From NCBI GenBank assembly GCA_025084515.1, contig JAJAGP010000365.1, positions 1-64,000 of the forward strand: 64,000 nt of DNA, given 5' to 3'. The translations under genes and the position numbers were made by a program. Shown in pieces: positions 53,356-63,833 of the stretch. The DNA is from Ancistrus triradiatus (Eukaryota; Chordata; Actinopteri; Siluriformes; Loricariidae). The notes beneath the pieces are model-generated. The model worked only from the letters and a program-made list of their open reading frames with translations, did no database searches and was not told the origin of the DNA. Position 1 is the stretch's first letter, and every line of letters begins with the position of its first letter.

Positions 53356-53661
53356 GAAAGCCAGGGAACCAAAACAGTGGGACGTAGCAAGGGTGTCGCC
53401 CGTTCTTCGCCATGCCTGGTCAGAGTCCTCCGAGGATGAGTATCCGGAGGAATACCTGAAATGGGGGGAGTACCACCACCCGTAACCCAGCTCAGCCTGG
53501 ACACCATAACCAAGACTCCTGTCCCGGACTCTACCTGTCCAGACCAGGACAGGGGATCCACCCGTGCTGCCAGTAAGCGGCGCCGGAAGCGGAGGTCCAC
53601 TCCCGCTATATCAGCGCCAGTGCCCATGCCCGCCCTCTCAACGCCAGACCCTGCCTCTCTA
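53356..53661 (+). other. Leader of LTR element; two overlapping open frames
   Basis: One frame runs from the LTR border to TAA at 53483-53485, ending in an acidic stretch SSEDEYPEEYLKWGEYHHP. A second frame starts at ATG 53461 and contains a basic stretch SKRRRKRRSTPAI, then enters the 30-bp array. The two overlap at a run of six G (53463-53468). Together they look like the start of a Gag-like protein split by a frame change. No zinc knuckle or other Gag domain is visible, so this remains inference. Confidence 0.45.
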
Positions 53662-54591
53662 TCCAGAGGCCGTGTGTTCAACGGAGGCCTTTCCAGAGGC
53701 CGTGTGTTCAACGGAGGCTCTTCCAGAGGCCGTGTGTTCAACGGAGGCTCTTCCAGAGGCCGTGTGTTCAACGGAGGCCTTTCCAGAGGCCGTGTGTTCA
53801 ACGGAGGCCTTTCCAGAGGCCGTGTGTTCAACGGAGGCCTTTCCAGAGGCCGTGTGTTCAACGGAGGCCTTTCCAGAGCCGTGTGTTCAACGGAGGCCTT
53901 TCCAGAGGCCGTGTGTTCAACGGAGGCCTTTCCAGAGGCCGTGGTGTTCAACGGAGGCCTTTCCAGAGGGGCCGTGTGTTCAACGGAGGCCCTTTCCAGA
54001 GGCCGTGTGTTCAACGGAGGCCTTTCCAGAGGCCGTGTGTTCAACGGAGGCCTTTCCAGAGGCCGTGTGTTCAACGGAGGCCTTTCCAGAGGCCGTGTGT
54101 TCAACGGAGGCCTTTCCAGAGGCCGTCTGCTCTACGGAGGCCTTTCCAGAGGCCGTCTGCTCTACGGAGGCCTTTCCCAGAGGCCGTCTGCTCTACGGAG
54201 GCCTTTCCGGAGGAGGTTTCGTCTGCTCTACGGAGGCCTTTCCAGAGGCCGTCTGCTCTAGGAGGAAACGGAGGCCTTTCCAGAGGCCGTCTGCTCTACG
54301 GAGGCCTTTCCAGAGGCCGTCTCTGCTCTACGGAGGCCTTTCCAGAGGCCGTCTGCTCTACGGAGGCCTTTCCAGAGGCCGTCTGCTCTACGGAGGCCTT
54401 TCCAGAGGCCGTCTGCTCTACGGAGGCCTTTCCAGAGGCCGTCTGCTCTACGGAGGCCTTTCCAGAGGCCGTCTGCTCTACGGAGGCCTTTCCAGAGGCC
54501 GTCTGCTCTACGGAGGCCTTTTCAGAGGCCGTCAGCCCCGGTGAGACTCTTCCTGTGGTCGTCAGCGTCTGTGAGGCTCTTCCAGAGGTCG
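53662..54591. repeat. 30-bp minisatellite, about 31 units
   Basis: Unit TTCCAGAGGCCGTGTGTTCA plus ACGGAGGCCT. Two subfamilies occur in blocks: GTGTGTTCAACGG (53662 to about 54119) and GTCTGCTCTACGG (about 54120 to 54533), followed by decayed units to 54591. Each unit contains GGCCTTTCCAGAGGCC, a 5-bp-stem hairpin. The unit is ten codons long and stop-free in several frames on both strands, so it yields long artificial frames: GGLSRGRVFN, FPEAVCSTEA and ERPPLNTRPL repeats. Small indels shift frame several times. Confidence 0.95.
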
Positions 54592-54834
54592 CCTCGCTCG
54601 CCGGCGGCACGACGGCGGCCTCGCTCGCCGGCGGCACGACGGCGGCCTCGCTCGCCGGCGGCACGACGGCGGCCTCGCTCGCCGGCGGCACGACGGCGGC
54701 CTCGCTCGCCGGCGGCACGACGGCGCCCACGCTCGCCAGCTGCCCCATGGCGACCCCGCTCGTCAGCGGCAGGACGGCGACCCCGCTTGCCAGTGGTCTG
54801 ACAGTGACTCCGCTCGCCAGCTGCAGGACGGCGA
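54592..54834. repeat. 27-bp minisatellite, nine units
   Basis: Five near-identical units CCTCGCTCGCCGGCGGCACG plus ACGGCGG (54592-54726) then four diverged units of exactly 27 bp to 54834. Extremely GC- and CpG-rich. In one frame it encodes SLAGGTTAA repeats, in another RSPAARRRP. Confidence 0.95.
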
Positions 54835-55261
54835 CCCCTGCCCGCGTTTACGCCGCCCCTGGGGTCCCTGCTGACGTTGGTTCATGGACCACACCCCCCT
54901 GGTGGAGGGCTGGGCCTGTATCGCGGGGGTCTCCAGCTGTGTTCGGGACTTTTTTGCAGGGGCCCAATTGGCCCATGGACTGGGCGCAAGCGGGGTGCTT
55001 GAGGACTCCCTTGGGTCGCTTTACCCCGTGGTCCGGATGTGTGCCGGTGTGGCCTGCGAGCCCAGCCTCTTTGTCCCCTTTTTCGTCTCTTGCTTTGTTT
55101 AATCTAGTGTCTGTCCCACCTCTGTTCTGGCCCCCTGCCCTGTTCTCGTCGGTGTTTTGCTCTGCTCCTGTGGGTTAGTCTGGGTCTGTCCTGTTTCCTT
55201 GCTATATCTTCTCTTGTCCTGTCCTTTGCGCTTCGGAGCCGCGCCTTTAGAGGGGGGGCTA
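54835..55261 (+). other. 3' interior of LTR element with polypurine tract
   Basis: GC-rich and Pro/Trp-rich in translation with an open frame to 55178. No pol motif. AGAGGGGGGG at 55249-55258, three bases before the right LTR, is a good plus-strand priming tract. Confidence 0.7.
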
Positions 55262-55946
55262 TGTAACAATGATGCAAGCCTTCAGCTTGCATCCATTCGG
55301 TTTTGCTCCCCCTGCCTTCTGCTTCCCACCCAGCAGGTGGGGCTGTTGCCACCTGCTGGTCTGTCAGCTATATAAACCTCATTTCCTGTTCACTTCCTTG
55401 TCTGGCTTTGTTACACGTGGTGTTGTCTTTGTCTCCCGTTCCATGACTCCTGTTTCTCTGTACTGGTTTGTCTCCCTTCTTCATCTTGTATCTTGGTATC
55501 TTGGTATCTTTGTCCTTGTTGCTTGGTGTTCTCTGCATGTCTTGGTAGTCTTTGGTTTAAACAGTGTTCTATGTTTAGCGTTAGCCTGTTAGCTTGTTTC
55601 GGTGTGTTAGCTTAGCTTGTCCCATGTGGTTTATATTTAGTGGTAGCTTCTTTGTTTGTTAGAATGTTAGCTTCTTGTGTAATATTAGCTTGTCTATGTG
55701 TGTTTGAGTTGTTTGTCATATGTTTAGCTTATGGTCTTGTTAGCTTGTTAGCCTGTCCTTTGTGTTTGTTGCATGTTTATTGATTGTCTTAGCGTTAGCC
55801 TTGGTAGCTGTCTTCTGTGTTACTTATCCGTCGTTGTATAGTTCTATGTGGTTTGTTTATGTATCTCATTATGTCACCTGTAAATAAACTGGTCACTCTT
55901 GCACATACGTCCATTTTCCGTGTCCTCCCTTGCCCGCATCGTGACA
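55262..55946 (+). repeat. Right LTR (685 bp)
   Basis: Matches 52608-53355. Terminal TGTAAC...GTGACA, TATATAAA at 55369-55376, AATAAA at 55883-55888. High similarity to the left LTR outside the 8-bp microsatellite implies recent insertion. Confidence 0.93.
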
Positions 55947-55951
55947 GCCAC
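55947..55951. repeat. 5-bp target duplication of LTR element, right
   Basis: GCCAC, as at 52603-52607. Confidence 0.88.
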
Positions 55952-56085
55952 ATTCCACAGACATATGTAAGGTTAATTGGCTGCTCTAAATTGCCTCAAA
56001 TTTGAATGTGTTTGACTAGTATGGATATACGCTTTCTCCTGCAATGAATAGACATTGATGCTATTGTGACATTAAATAAACAAAC
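55952..56085 (+). mobile_element. SINE S2, 3' half, right of the LTR element
   Basis: ATTCCACAGACATATGTAAG, GTTAATTGGCTGCTCTAAAT and ACATTAAATAAACAAACAG correspond to the S2 body and tail. Its upstream half stops at the LTR insertion. Confidence 0.65.
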
Positions 56086-56673
56086 AGAAGTTTCACTTTG
56101 CCTGTAATGCAGTGAACGTTAAAAGAGCAGTAAATAGGTAAACATTTCTCATTCTGTGTGTATGATTGATGTCTCTGGTGATATTTATCTTCATAGACCA
56201 TAACAGATCTCACTTAACAACATATTGTTAGCACTTTCACATCCACACACTATTTACTATCAGAAGGGGATCATTTTCAGGTCTTAAAATAAAGACTTTT
56301 GAATATCCTAACCCACTATTCAGACCACTAACTCCCAGTCTAACAAACCATGAGCTGAAAATTAAATCTGAGAAATCGAATTTCACGCCGAGCGTATGGG
56401 CACTGGGGAGCATGCTATCACTAGATCTTGGTCTAGAAGGCATTGTGTGTCTGCCCACATCCTGGCCTTCTCTTTTATTGCTGAATAACCTCATTTTTTA
56501 TTTTATTTAGTGCCTAATTGCAAGATAGTTGCTGTTTATTTTCATATTGTATCATCTAGTGCAAAAAAAAATGTGAGACAGCAGAGATGATTTAATTCTT
56601 TTTTGCAATGTATGTGAATGCTTGCTAGAAAGTAAACTATACATGCACACACAAACACGTGTGGAACAAAATA
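56086..56673. other. No gene seen
   Basis: AT-rich; nothing recognised. Confidence 0.45.
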
Positions 56674-57165
56674 CAGTACAAAAGTCTTAGGCCACCATTA
56701 GACTAGCGGTACCATTGTTTTAGCACTGGTATAATGGCCATATATAATTATTAAGTCTCTTTATTAAAATAAAACCAGAAAATATAGCACTACATTTTGT
56801 ATGCAGTATTAAAAAATTGAAAAAAAAAAATCTTATGGGCTACAGTGGCAAGTATTTAGTGTGATCTCCCCTTGCACTTGAGGAATAGCAACATCTGGCA
56901 TAGTTATTGAGATGCCCAATTGACCCTTCTACAGTCCGAAGAAGCTTGAGCAGGAATTGTCTTTTTGGAAGGGTAGCAGCCAAAAAACACTTTTTTGGAA
57001 CAGGAACAGGGTGAAAAAGCATTAGGACTAAAAGAGTATTATGGAATGATGAATCCAAGCTTGAAATGTTTGGGGTCCAATCAGCAACGATATGTTATAT
57101 ATGGTCATTGCACCAATGCAAAACCAACAAATCTAATGGTGGCCTAAGACTTTTGCACAGTACTA
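56674..57165 (+). mobile_element. Tc1-like family T3 deletion derivative, uninterrupted
   Basis: Left end CAGTACAAAAGTCTTAGGCC (TGTG deleted) and right end CTAAGACTTTTGCACAGTAC, TA at 56672-56673 and 57166-57167. About 490 bp. 57020-57080 encodes RVLWNDESKLEMFG, the first-Asp region of a Tc1 transposase; TTTTTGGAAGGGTAGCAGCC is shared with 50300-50330. It shows the compact size of the T3 family without insertions. Confidence 0.85.
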
Positions 57166-57167
57166 TA

Positions 57168-59122
57168 TAACTGCCTCTGATTATGATGTTTACACCATGG
57201 ATTTGTAAATGAACACTGAATGCAAAACCATCACCAGTAATGAGTCTGGGGAAAGAGTAATGTTTTGCAAGCACTGAACGATAGAAAATATAGTTATGTA
57301 AGAGGAGCTGGCAGTGTTGATATACTTTATTACTGTGTTTATACTTATCTCTGTGTTAAAATGGGTGAGAAAAACCATTCTGTGAAAGTGTGTCTTCTCA
57401 GCTGGGACATGCACTAATTAATACACCATCACACAAGCACTAAATATCTGTCAGATCCTTCTAGCAACAGTATTTTGTCGTACTAATCTGATTTTGTCAG
57501 CATCACACAGCTCCAGAGAAACAATGACACCCAGCATACTGGTACAGCTGACTACGATGGCTAACAAAGACTTGGTCCCATGCAATAAAATACCTGTTTA
57601 TCTATTGTTGCATGCCAAATCAGAATGTGTTATCACCCATATATGTGTTGTTACTGAATGGCCATTAAACCAGTAGGTCTGTAACCATGTTAAGGTCTGG
57701 GTTACACATCAAGTTAATGCCCACATGAACATCTGGGCCCAGGGTTTCCCAGCAGAACACTACTTAGAGCATCACACTCCCTCCCCTGGCTTGTCGTTCT
57801 TCCACAGTGTGTCAGGGGCATCATCAGAATCATTTCAGTGGGGTACAGGCCCCAGGACAATGTTGCAGCACAGTGCTTTTACAAACTTTATTTCATAATT
57901 CAAAGTTTCAGGCACTCGATGGCTTGTTTATGAGACACGTCTAAGGGTTTGTTTGCTGACATGATGAGAAGGAAGCGTTATAGATTTCGGCTGTGTTTTG
58001 AGTGCTAATAAGCTAGTCAACTAGATAGGCTCTAAATATCGCATTACTGGTGATGGACTAGGGACACAACTAACAGGTTAGTGATCCATTTTGAACACAG
58101 CCATGTCTCTTTTTATACATTATACAGTAAATTATATGAGATAGTCAACTATTTCTATTATAAAATAAGCTTTGTGTTTATGATTCTTCCCAACTGAATG
58201 TTAATGCAAGTTAAGTATGTTTAAGGTCGGCTCAAATAGATTCATAACCTGATATGTGACACAACAAATATGGAGGCCCATTTTTTATTCTGGTCACTCA
58301 ACTTGACAACAAAAGTTATTCTCATGGCATTTTTAACAACGGTGTGAAAGTTTTTGGGATTTGAATGTCAACTCATCGCAGGTTGTGTGACAGAAAACTT
58401 TACATTTTGTACTGTAGGAGGTTGACACAAAGCAGACTAAGGGAGGAGTGTATGTTTATGGGAAATGGTCAGTGTGTGGTCTTCTCTTTCGTCTTCCACA
58501 TGGTGTTGCTAAAATTACTGCAGCAGCACAAATATTCAGCAGAAAAGTACGACTGATTTTATAAGTAAATAATAAGCACCTCTAAAGACCTACTTGTATG
58601 AATTTATTCATCCCACGGTGATTGTTTGGCATGAGTGTCAGTTTAGTCATCTTTCAGTGACACACACAATCAGTGTCTGAGCCTACACATGCTCTCGCCT
58701 TATTTGAGGCCCACAGAAACCTTGGCTGTCAGGTAGCTGCCAATCAGCACCATACCTGGCACTGCTTCAGTCACTCCCCGCATTACTCAGCTCGCATTAC
58801 ACGCACGTCATTAGACTCGATTGGCTTCCACAGTTTATTCAGATGGGATCTTCTTAACATTTTGGATAATTGTTACTATTAGTATCAAACAAAGCAGTAT
58901 TTCACGTAGAGTTGTGCAATTTGAGCAGAATGGAGTTTTTGTTTCATGTAATTTGACCCAACTTTCATTCTGATAAAATGATTAGAGATGCCCAGTTTTA
59001 CACTTCAAAAGCCTTTTTGCAGTTAACACAAACAAGATTGCTTTCAGAAATGTTTTCTACTATCAGTAAGATGTTTAACATATGAAAATGCTATAAGGTC
59101 TCAGTGAGAATGCGAATTAATG

Positions 59123-59169
<47 letters not shown>

Positions 59170-59531
59170 AGGGCTTGCGTAAACCCAGACAACCCCAGCC
59201 TCCCAGCGCTTGTATTAAAGATGAAAGCAGTGTTCACTCTGTAAGGTGTTCTGTGTCTCCGTCTAGCCATCGACTTTTCCTAACATTTTTTTTCCTGGTG
59301 GCATGGGAAAAACGCAGACATAAATAAAATATGGTTTTATGAATAATTCAGGGCTGGCATGTGATTGACGTGAGGGTGAAAGTACCTTATTATGCCTCAG
59401 AAATACGTGAGTGGAATGACGTTCAGAGCGGAAAAGCTAGCTGTAGATATACTTTGTCTCAAGGCAGAACTCTTGCTTATTATGTAGCGTACTCGGTGGG
59501 CACTGACCTTTGTATTTCATTTTAACTATCA
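57168..59531. other. No gene seen; TG microsatellite at 59124
   Basis: Apparently single-copy. Short frames lack motifs. Confidence 0.45.
59124..59167. repeat. (TG)n microsatellite
   Basis: About 22 uninterrupted TG units. Confidence 0.95.
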
Positions 59532-59534
59532 CAG

Positions 59535-59840
59535 TCGTGGGTGGCACAGTGACTTGGTTGGGAGAAGGTCCTGGGTTCAATCCCCAGGTGGAGTGGTCTG
59601 GGTCCTCCCTGGGTTCGTGTGGGTTTGCTCCTGTTTCTTTCCCCAGTCCAAATACATGCATGTTAGGTTAATTGGTGTCTCTAAAGTGCCCCGAGTGTGT
59701 GTATGTTTGAGTGTGTGAGTGTGTCCCTACGATGGATTCCTGCCCTGTCTAGGGTTGTCCCTGCCTTGCACCCTACGCTAAGGTTCTCTGGCGACCCTGT
59801 CCAGGATCAAGCGGTAAGACAATGAGTGAGTGAGTGAGTA
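59535..59840 (+). mobile_element. SINE S2, long copy with (GAGT)n tail
   Basis: GTGGGTGGCACAGTGACTTG, GGTTCAATCCCCAGG, GTTCGTGTGGGTTTGCTCC, CAGTCCAAATACATGCATG, GATGGATTCCTGCCCTGTCT and GGATCAAGCGGTAAGACAAT, then GAGTGAGTGAGTGAGT. The 3' half equals the reverse of that in 17945-18278, confirming a long S2 subtype. Confidence 0.82.
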
Positions 59841-60034
59841 TGGAGAACCAAAAATGCAAATTTTTCCCATAAGGAATAATGTAAATGTAATTAATCTGTT
59901 CCAAACCCCCAGATAATCCACATTGTATAATGCATTAATGGAGTTGTTTGTTAGAGCGATCTATACTGTATAATAGCAGAGCCTATTATAAGTAATGATA
60001 AGTTTGTTATATATATATAGACACACACAATATG

Positions 60035-60225
60035 AAGTCAATGCCAACTTAGAGTAATCAATTAACCTAACACACATGACGTTGGACTGTGGGAGGAAAC
60101 TGGAGTACCCAGAGTAAACCCACACAGACATGGGGAGGACCAAGGCCACTCCACCCTGGGATTGAACCCAAGACCTTCGTGCTGTGAGGCGGTGGTGCTA
60201 CCCACCGAGCCACTGTGCTGCCCAT
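60035..60225 (-). mobile_element. SINE S2, minus strand
   Basis: Reverse complement: GGCAGCACAGTGGCTCGGTG, GGTTCAATCCCAGGG, GTGTGGGTTTACTCTGGGTA, GTTAGGTTAATTG. Confidence 0.8.
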
Positions 60226-60480
60226 ACAGCAAAAATAAGTAAGCTAATGTATAAAATGCTGACATTAACCTACAGTTGGCCAAAATCATTAAGACAAAGC
60301 TTATTTTATAATAAAGTGGCCAGAATCCTCTATTATCCTTGAACTAGTTTTCAAAATTTGAAAGTGGCATATTACACCACTTTTCCACAAGATTATAGTT
60401 TCCTGGGGTGCCCAGTGCCCCCCACTCTGACACACGTACACATATTTGGCTTCCAAATTGTACTGTATTTTATTTAAAAC

Positions 60481-60787
60481 TAGGGTTGGGCAATATGGTA
60501 AAAAATACTATATCACAATATTTAAAGACATTTTCACAATACACAATATTTATCACGATACATGTGATCGCAGATAAAAATGCATCAGTAGCGACAGATT
60601 TAAAAAAAATTCACAGTAAAGTGATTTATATTCAAAATGTGCTGCACATTCAATTAATAACATTCTTTATAATGAAACAGTGGTCAGTGTTATTTAAGTC
60701 CTCGATGTGCTCAAAAATGCATTTTGTCAGTCATGATAACAAAGCTTATCATGATACGATAAAATATCGTCATATTGCCCATCCCTA
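60481..60787. mobile_element. hAT-like MITE family M2, complete
   Basis: TAGGGTTGGGCAATATGG at the left and CATATTGCCCATCCCTA at the right; 307 bp. Flanking octamers TTTAAAAC and TTTTACAC agree at 6 of 8, consistent with an aged 8-bp duplication. AT-rich interior with no transposase. Related left parts at 41572 and 63834. Confidence 0.82.
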
Positions 60788-61710
60788 TTTTACACACCAT
60801 ATTAAAATTCACACAAACTGCAACTTCTTACTGGGCAAAACAAAATAAAGGGACAAACCATCCTTACAGTAGAAATATTCCAAGTGACGTGTTATGCATC
60901 TTCAGTTTTTACTGTGTAACAGCATTCGTTCGCCTTGGTGCTCCCCCCACTTTGGGCACCCCTGCTTTAAATGATAATGAACCACTGCTCACTCCAACTC
61001 ACTCTGTGTTTCATGGCTTCATGAGCCGGGTCTGAAATCGTCTTTTAATCGTTACACAATAACCTTAGTTAATTTGTAAAGTTAAACTCGTGTTAAAGGT
61101 TCATGCTAAATAACCTGGCATATACAGCTAACGCTGCTAACTTAACTTCACTGTATAAAACAAGTGACTACAGTTATCTTAAGCTCCACTCCTAGTTCTT
61201 AGCGCTTGAATCATGGAATCGGCTTTCTTGCGACTGACTCGTACGCATTCAGTTCCGTGCGTATGTCAATCAAAGCACGAATGCTGACTTGAGTAATGAT
61301 TGTACATGTAAAAAACAATAATCAGTGTAATGTTCACAATGCTATTTATCTACTAAGTTCCTAAAATAGTGTAACTGCTTACAATTTAATTAATAAGTAA
61401 GTTATCTTAGCTCAGAGTTAGTACATCAGGTTTTTGCCAACTGTCGCTTGGATGTTGGCATAGAAAATTACTTTATCCACTCAGCTGTTCTGTTTTCTGA
61501 GGTCTGGGGGCTGATGTAGGGAGTTGTGCAGCCAACAGCAGATTCGATCTGTTGTTTAGCTCTTAGCTTCGAAAGATAGCAAATGCAAATTGTTCTCAAG
61601 CCATGGGTGCACTTACACAGGTAGGACTCAACCGCCATCTTACTTAATAGCCATGTTTGATTAGTAGTTAATACTGATTACTGTCGAAGAGAGGCACTAC
61701 ATGACATTCT
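60788..61710. other. No gene seen
   Basis: Nothing recognised. Confidence 0.45.
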
Positions 61711-61888
61711 GGGACTGCCTAGCGGTTAAGGTACTGGACTATGGACCAGCAGGTCCAGGGTTCAAATCCCACCGCTGCCACTATTGGGTCCTTGAGCAAG
61801 GCCCTTAACCCACAATTGCTTGGATTGTAAGACTGTGTCAACTGTAAGCTGCTCTGGATAAGGGCATCTGACATAAAATGTAAAATGC
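61711..61888 (+). mobile_element. SINE S1
   Basis: GCCTAGCGGTTAAGGTACTG, GGTTCAAATCCC, TTGAGCAAGGCCCTTAACCC, CTCTGGATAAGGGCATCTG. A short deletion removes CAAGCTG before GCCACTATTGGG. Confidence 0.88.
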
Positions 61889-63833
61889 TAGCATACAAAA
61901 ATACAGAATTAACTACACAACTAACAAATACACCAACATTACTCAGCGCTTCCCTCTAAACGTGTTACAGCACCAAGTTCAAACTTTTGTTTTTGTTAAA
62001 TGGATGCATTTACTGCTTTCTTTTATTCAAACTGAGCCAGTTTGTGATGTGTAAAACTGAGCCGTTCCGATTGGCTATGGTATGTCGAAGCCCATGTTTT
62101 CAGACTCAAGTAGCTCACAAAGAAATGATTGGGATACCCAAATGTATCTGCACAAGCACTGGACATGCGACTTTTACATCTGTCCAAGACATCCTGGAGC
62201 TCATCTGCTTGGAGTATCTGGATGTACAGTCAGGCATGAGAACATAATCAATGGCTTTACAGAACCCATGGCTGATTGAACAACCTGAGGATCTGGCAAC
62301 CTAGTAACCTGCTCCTGTTGCCAGTCAGTACGTTTTTCTTTTTTAGTGAGATGGGCCACCACAAATTGGTGTCACAAATCTTGAAGAAAGTCACTCTCAT
62401 AGGTAGTTATCATTGTCTTTGATGGTCTAAAGTTTTTTATGAATTCTGGCTCTTTAAACCGAGGTCTTGAGGTCCCATGACTCCTGGCTCCAGATTCACA
62501 TCCAGACAGATCCCTTCTTAAAAAAAACATTTCTTTCTTATAATGAGTTTGGAGTTGCCAGTCACATTAGTGTAAGAAGCAACTTTAGTTTAGCAGTCAC
62601 TACTGTACACTCCATTTTATTTGTTTACTTCTGAGGGGTCGTGTCAGGAGCCTCGATGCTCTTCTTCCCATACAGTTCAGTTCAAGTTGTCCACTCGTTG
62701 TCCAAAGTTGTCTTGAAGAGTAAACGGCATAAAAAATGAATGTGAACACTCAGATTCTCACAGCATAATGATGATTCAGTGATGCTGCACCTACAGGCAG
62801 AAATTCAGAGAAAAGGTCTGATTTGAAACTGTCAGACGCCCAACAATTATAATGAAATAACATCAAATGCCAAGTTAATGTTTCCCATTTATTGAAGGGA
62901 GTGAATACATTTGCTTTAAGAAAATCTCAGTTTCATAGATTGTTTTCATCCGGTATATATTAACACCCAAGGACCTGATAAGACCGTGTTTGTATTTCTC
63001 TAGCACTACATATTTTTAATGTCCTTATTAATTCATGCGGTAACACAAGAAGGAGCAGCTTCTGTGCATGACATTTAATTCTATTAAGAGTTCAGGGCAG
63101 TGTGTAACACGAGGGGAATCCAGGCCACCTTAATGAACTCAACCAGAGAGAGCCGTGATCAGATTCTGCGTGTCAGTGGCTGTGAAAGTGGACCTGCACG
63201 TACGTAGGCAGGCTGATGGAGGAACTGTGCTTTTTCTCACTGTTGTGCTGGGTGCAGAATGAGGAGATCAATGCCGGGCGCTAGCTGCAGCAGTCTGCTC
63301 CGTGTGCAGCTTACTGAGCAGCAGCCAGCTCTGTCTCGGTTCTTTCATGTGTGTGTGTGAGTGTGTGAGTGTGTACGCGCGTCTGTGTGCTGATGACTAA
63401 TGCCTCGCCTTGGGCAGCAGCGAGTTAATAAATGTACAGAGCTGGAATGAAGCCTCATTTCCATAAAGCAGTGAGTGTAGTACATTCCCTCTAATCAGCT
63501 CCTTTGTTTTTAACTGCCTTGTGTATCCGTGCTTGTTGTTCCCCCGAAACCATTCAAGATAAGCGCTGTAGCATCTCGCTCAGACTTCTTGGTGGTTTTG
63601 TGCGGGAATCTTTGTATTGTAAGTATTTGTAAGTGTTCTAAGCACCAAGCATTACACAGAGTTTAATGAAGGCTGTGATTCATGCATTATTTATGTCCTT
63701 TCTAGGATTGGATAAATAGCAGTGCGTTGGCCCGGTTTGTGTTTTTGAACGGCGAGAATGGTCATGTCAGAGCATGGGTCTGGGTTAAAAAATTTTTTGG
63801 CATTGCATGTAAAAAAACCCTCACAGTTTGAAG
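61889..63833. other. No gene seen; GC-richer patch 63140-63480
   Basis: Mostly AT-rich and apparently single-copy. 63140-63480 is GC-richer with no repeats from elsewhere in the window; ATGAAGCCTCATTTCCATAA (63448 onward) and the flanking sequence look like the kind of block conserved noncoding elements show, but one sequence cannot prove this. A GT-rich tract lies at 63348-63390. Confidence 0.35.

Larger units (their letters stand above)
52608..55946 (+). mobile_element. Non-autonomous LTR retrotransposon with minisatellite interior
   Basis: 3339 bp. Two direct long terminal repeats, 748 and 685 bp, begin TGTAACAATGATGCAAGC and end CGCATCGTGACA (GTGAACA in the left copy), thus TG...CA. The 5-bp duplication GCCAC flanks it. 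The interior (53356-55261) has no protease, reverse transcriptase, RNase H or integrase motif; most is a 30-bp then a 27-bp tandem repeat. A polypurine tract AGAGGGGGGG (55249-55258) directly precedes the right LTR, fixing plus-strand orientation. No clear tRNA primer site (no TGG immediately after the left LTR). It probably depends on a related Ty3/Gypsy-type element; the superfamily is inferred from LTR structure and a 5-bp duplication only. Confidence 0.93.

Noticed and set aside
53356..53400. tRNA primer-binding site after the left LTR
   Set aside because: A TGG start within a few bases of the LTR is absent; the TGGGACGTAGCAAGGG stretch at about 53380 is too far away to call without a tRNA comparison.
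53301..54104. 267-codon minus-strand open frame with ERPPLNTRPL repeats
   Set aside because: It is the antisense reading of a stop-free 30-bp minisatellite in an LTR element; no start context, motif or conserved non-repeat domain supports a gene.
53662..54834. CRISPR-like array appearance of regular repeats
   Set aside because: Units are directly contiguous with no unique spacers, and the setting is a vertebrate LTR element. It is a minisatellite.
53883..55178. 431-codon plus-strand open frame
   Set aside because: It runs through both minisatellites and changes repeat phase where indels occur. Only the leader might be Gag-derived; calling the whole a protein would be unsupported.
55947..55951. 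Longer duplication around the LTR element
   Set aside because: Only GCCAC is shared between the two flanks; further bases differ (CTCT before, ATTCC after), so 5 bp is the supported length.
60408..60848. 146-codon open frame
   Set aside because: It overlaps the M2 MITE at 60481-60787 almost completely; the MITE has no transposase and the frame is accidental.
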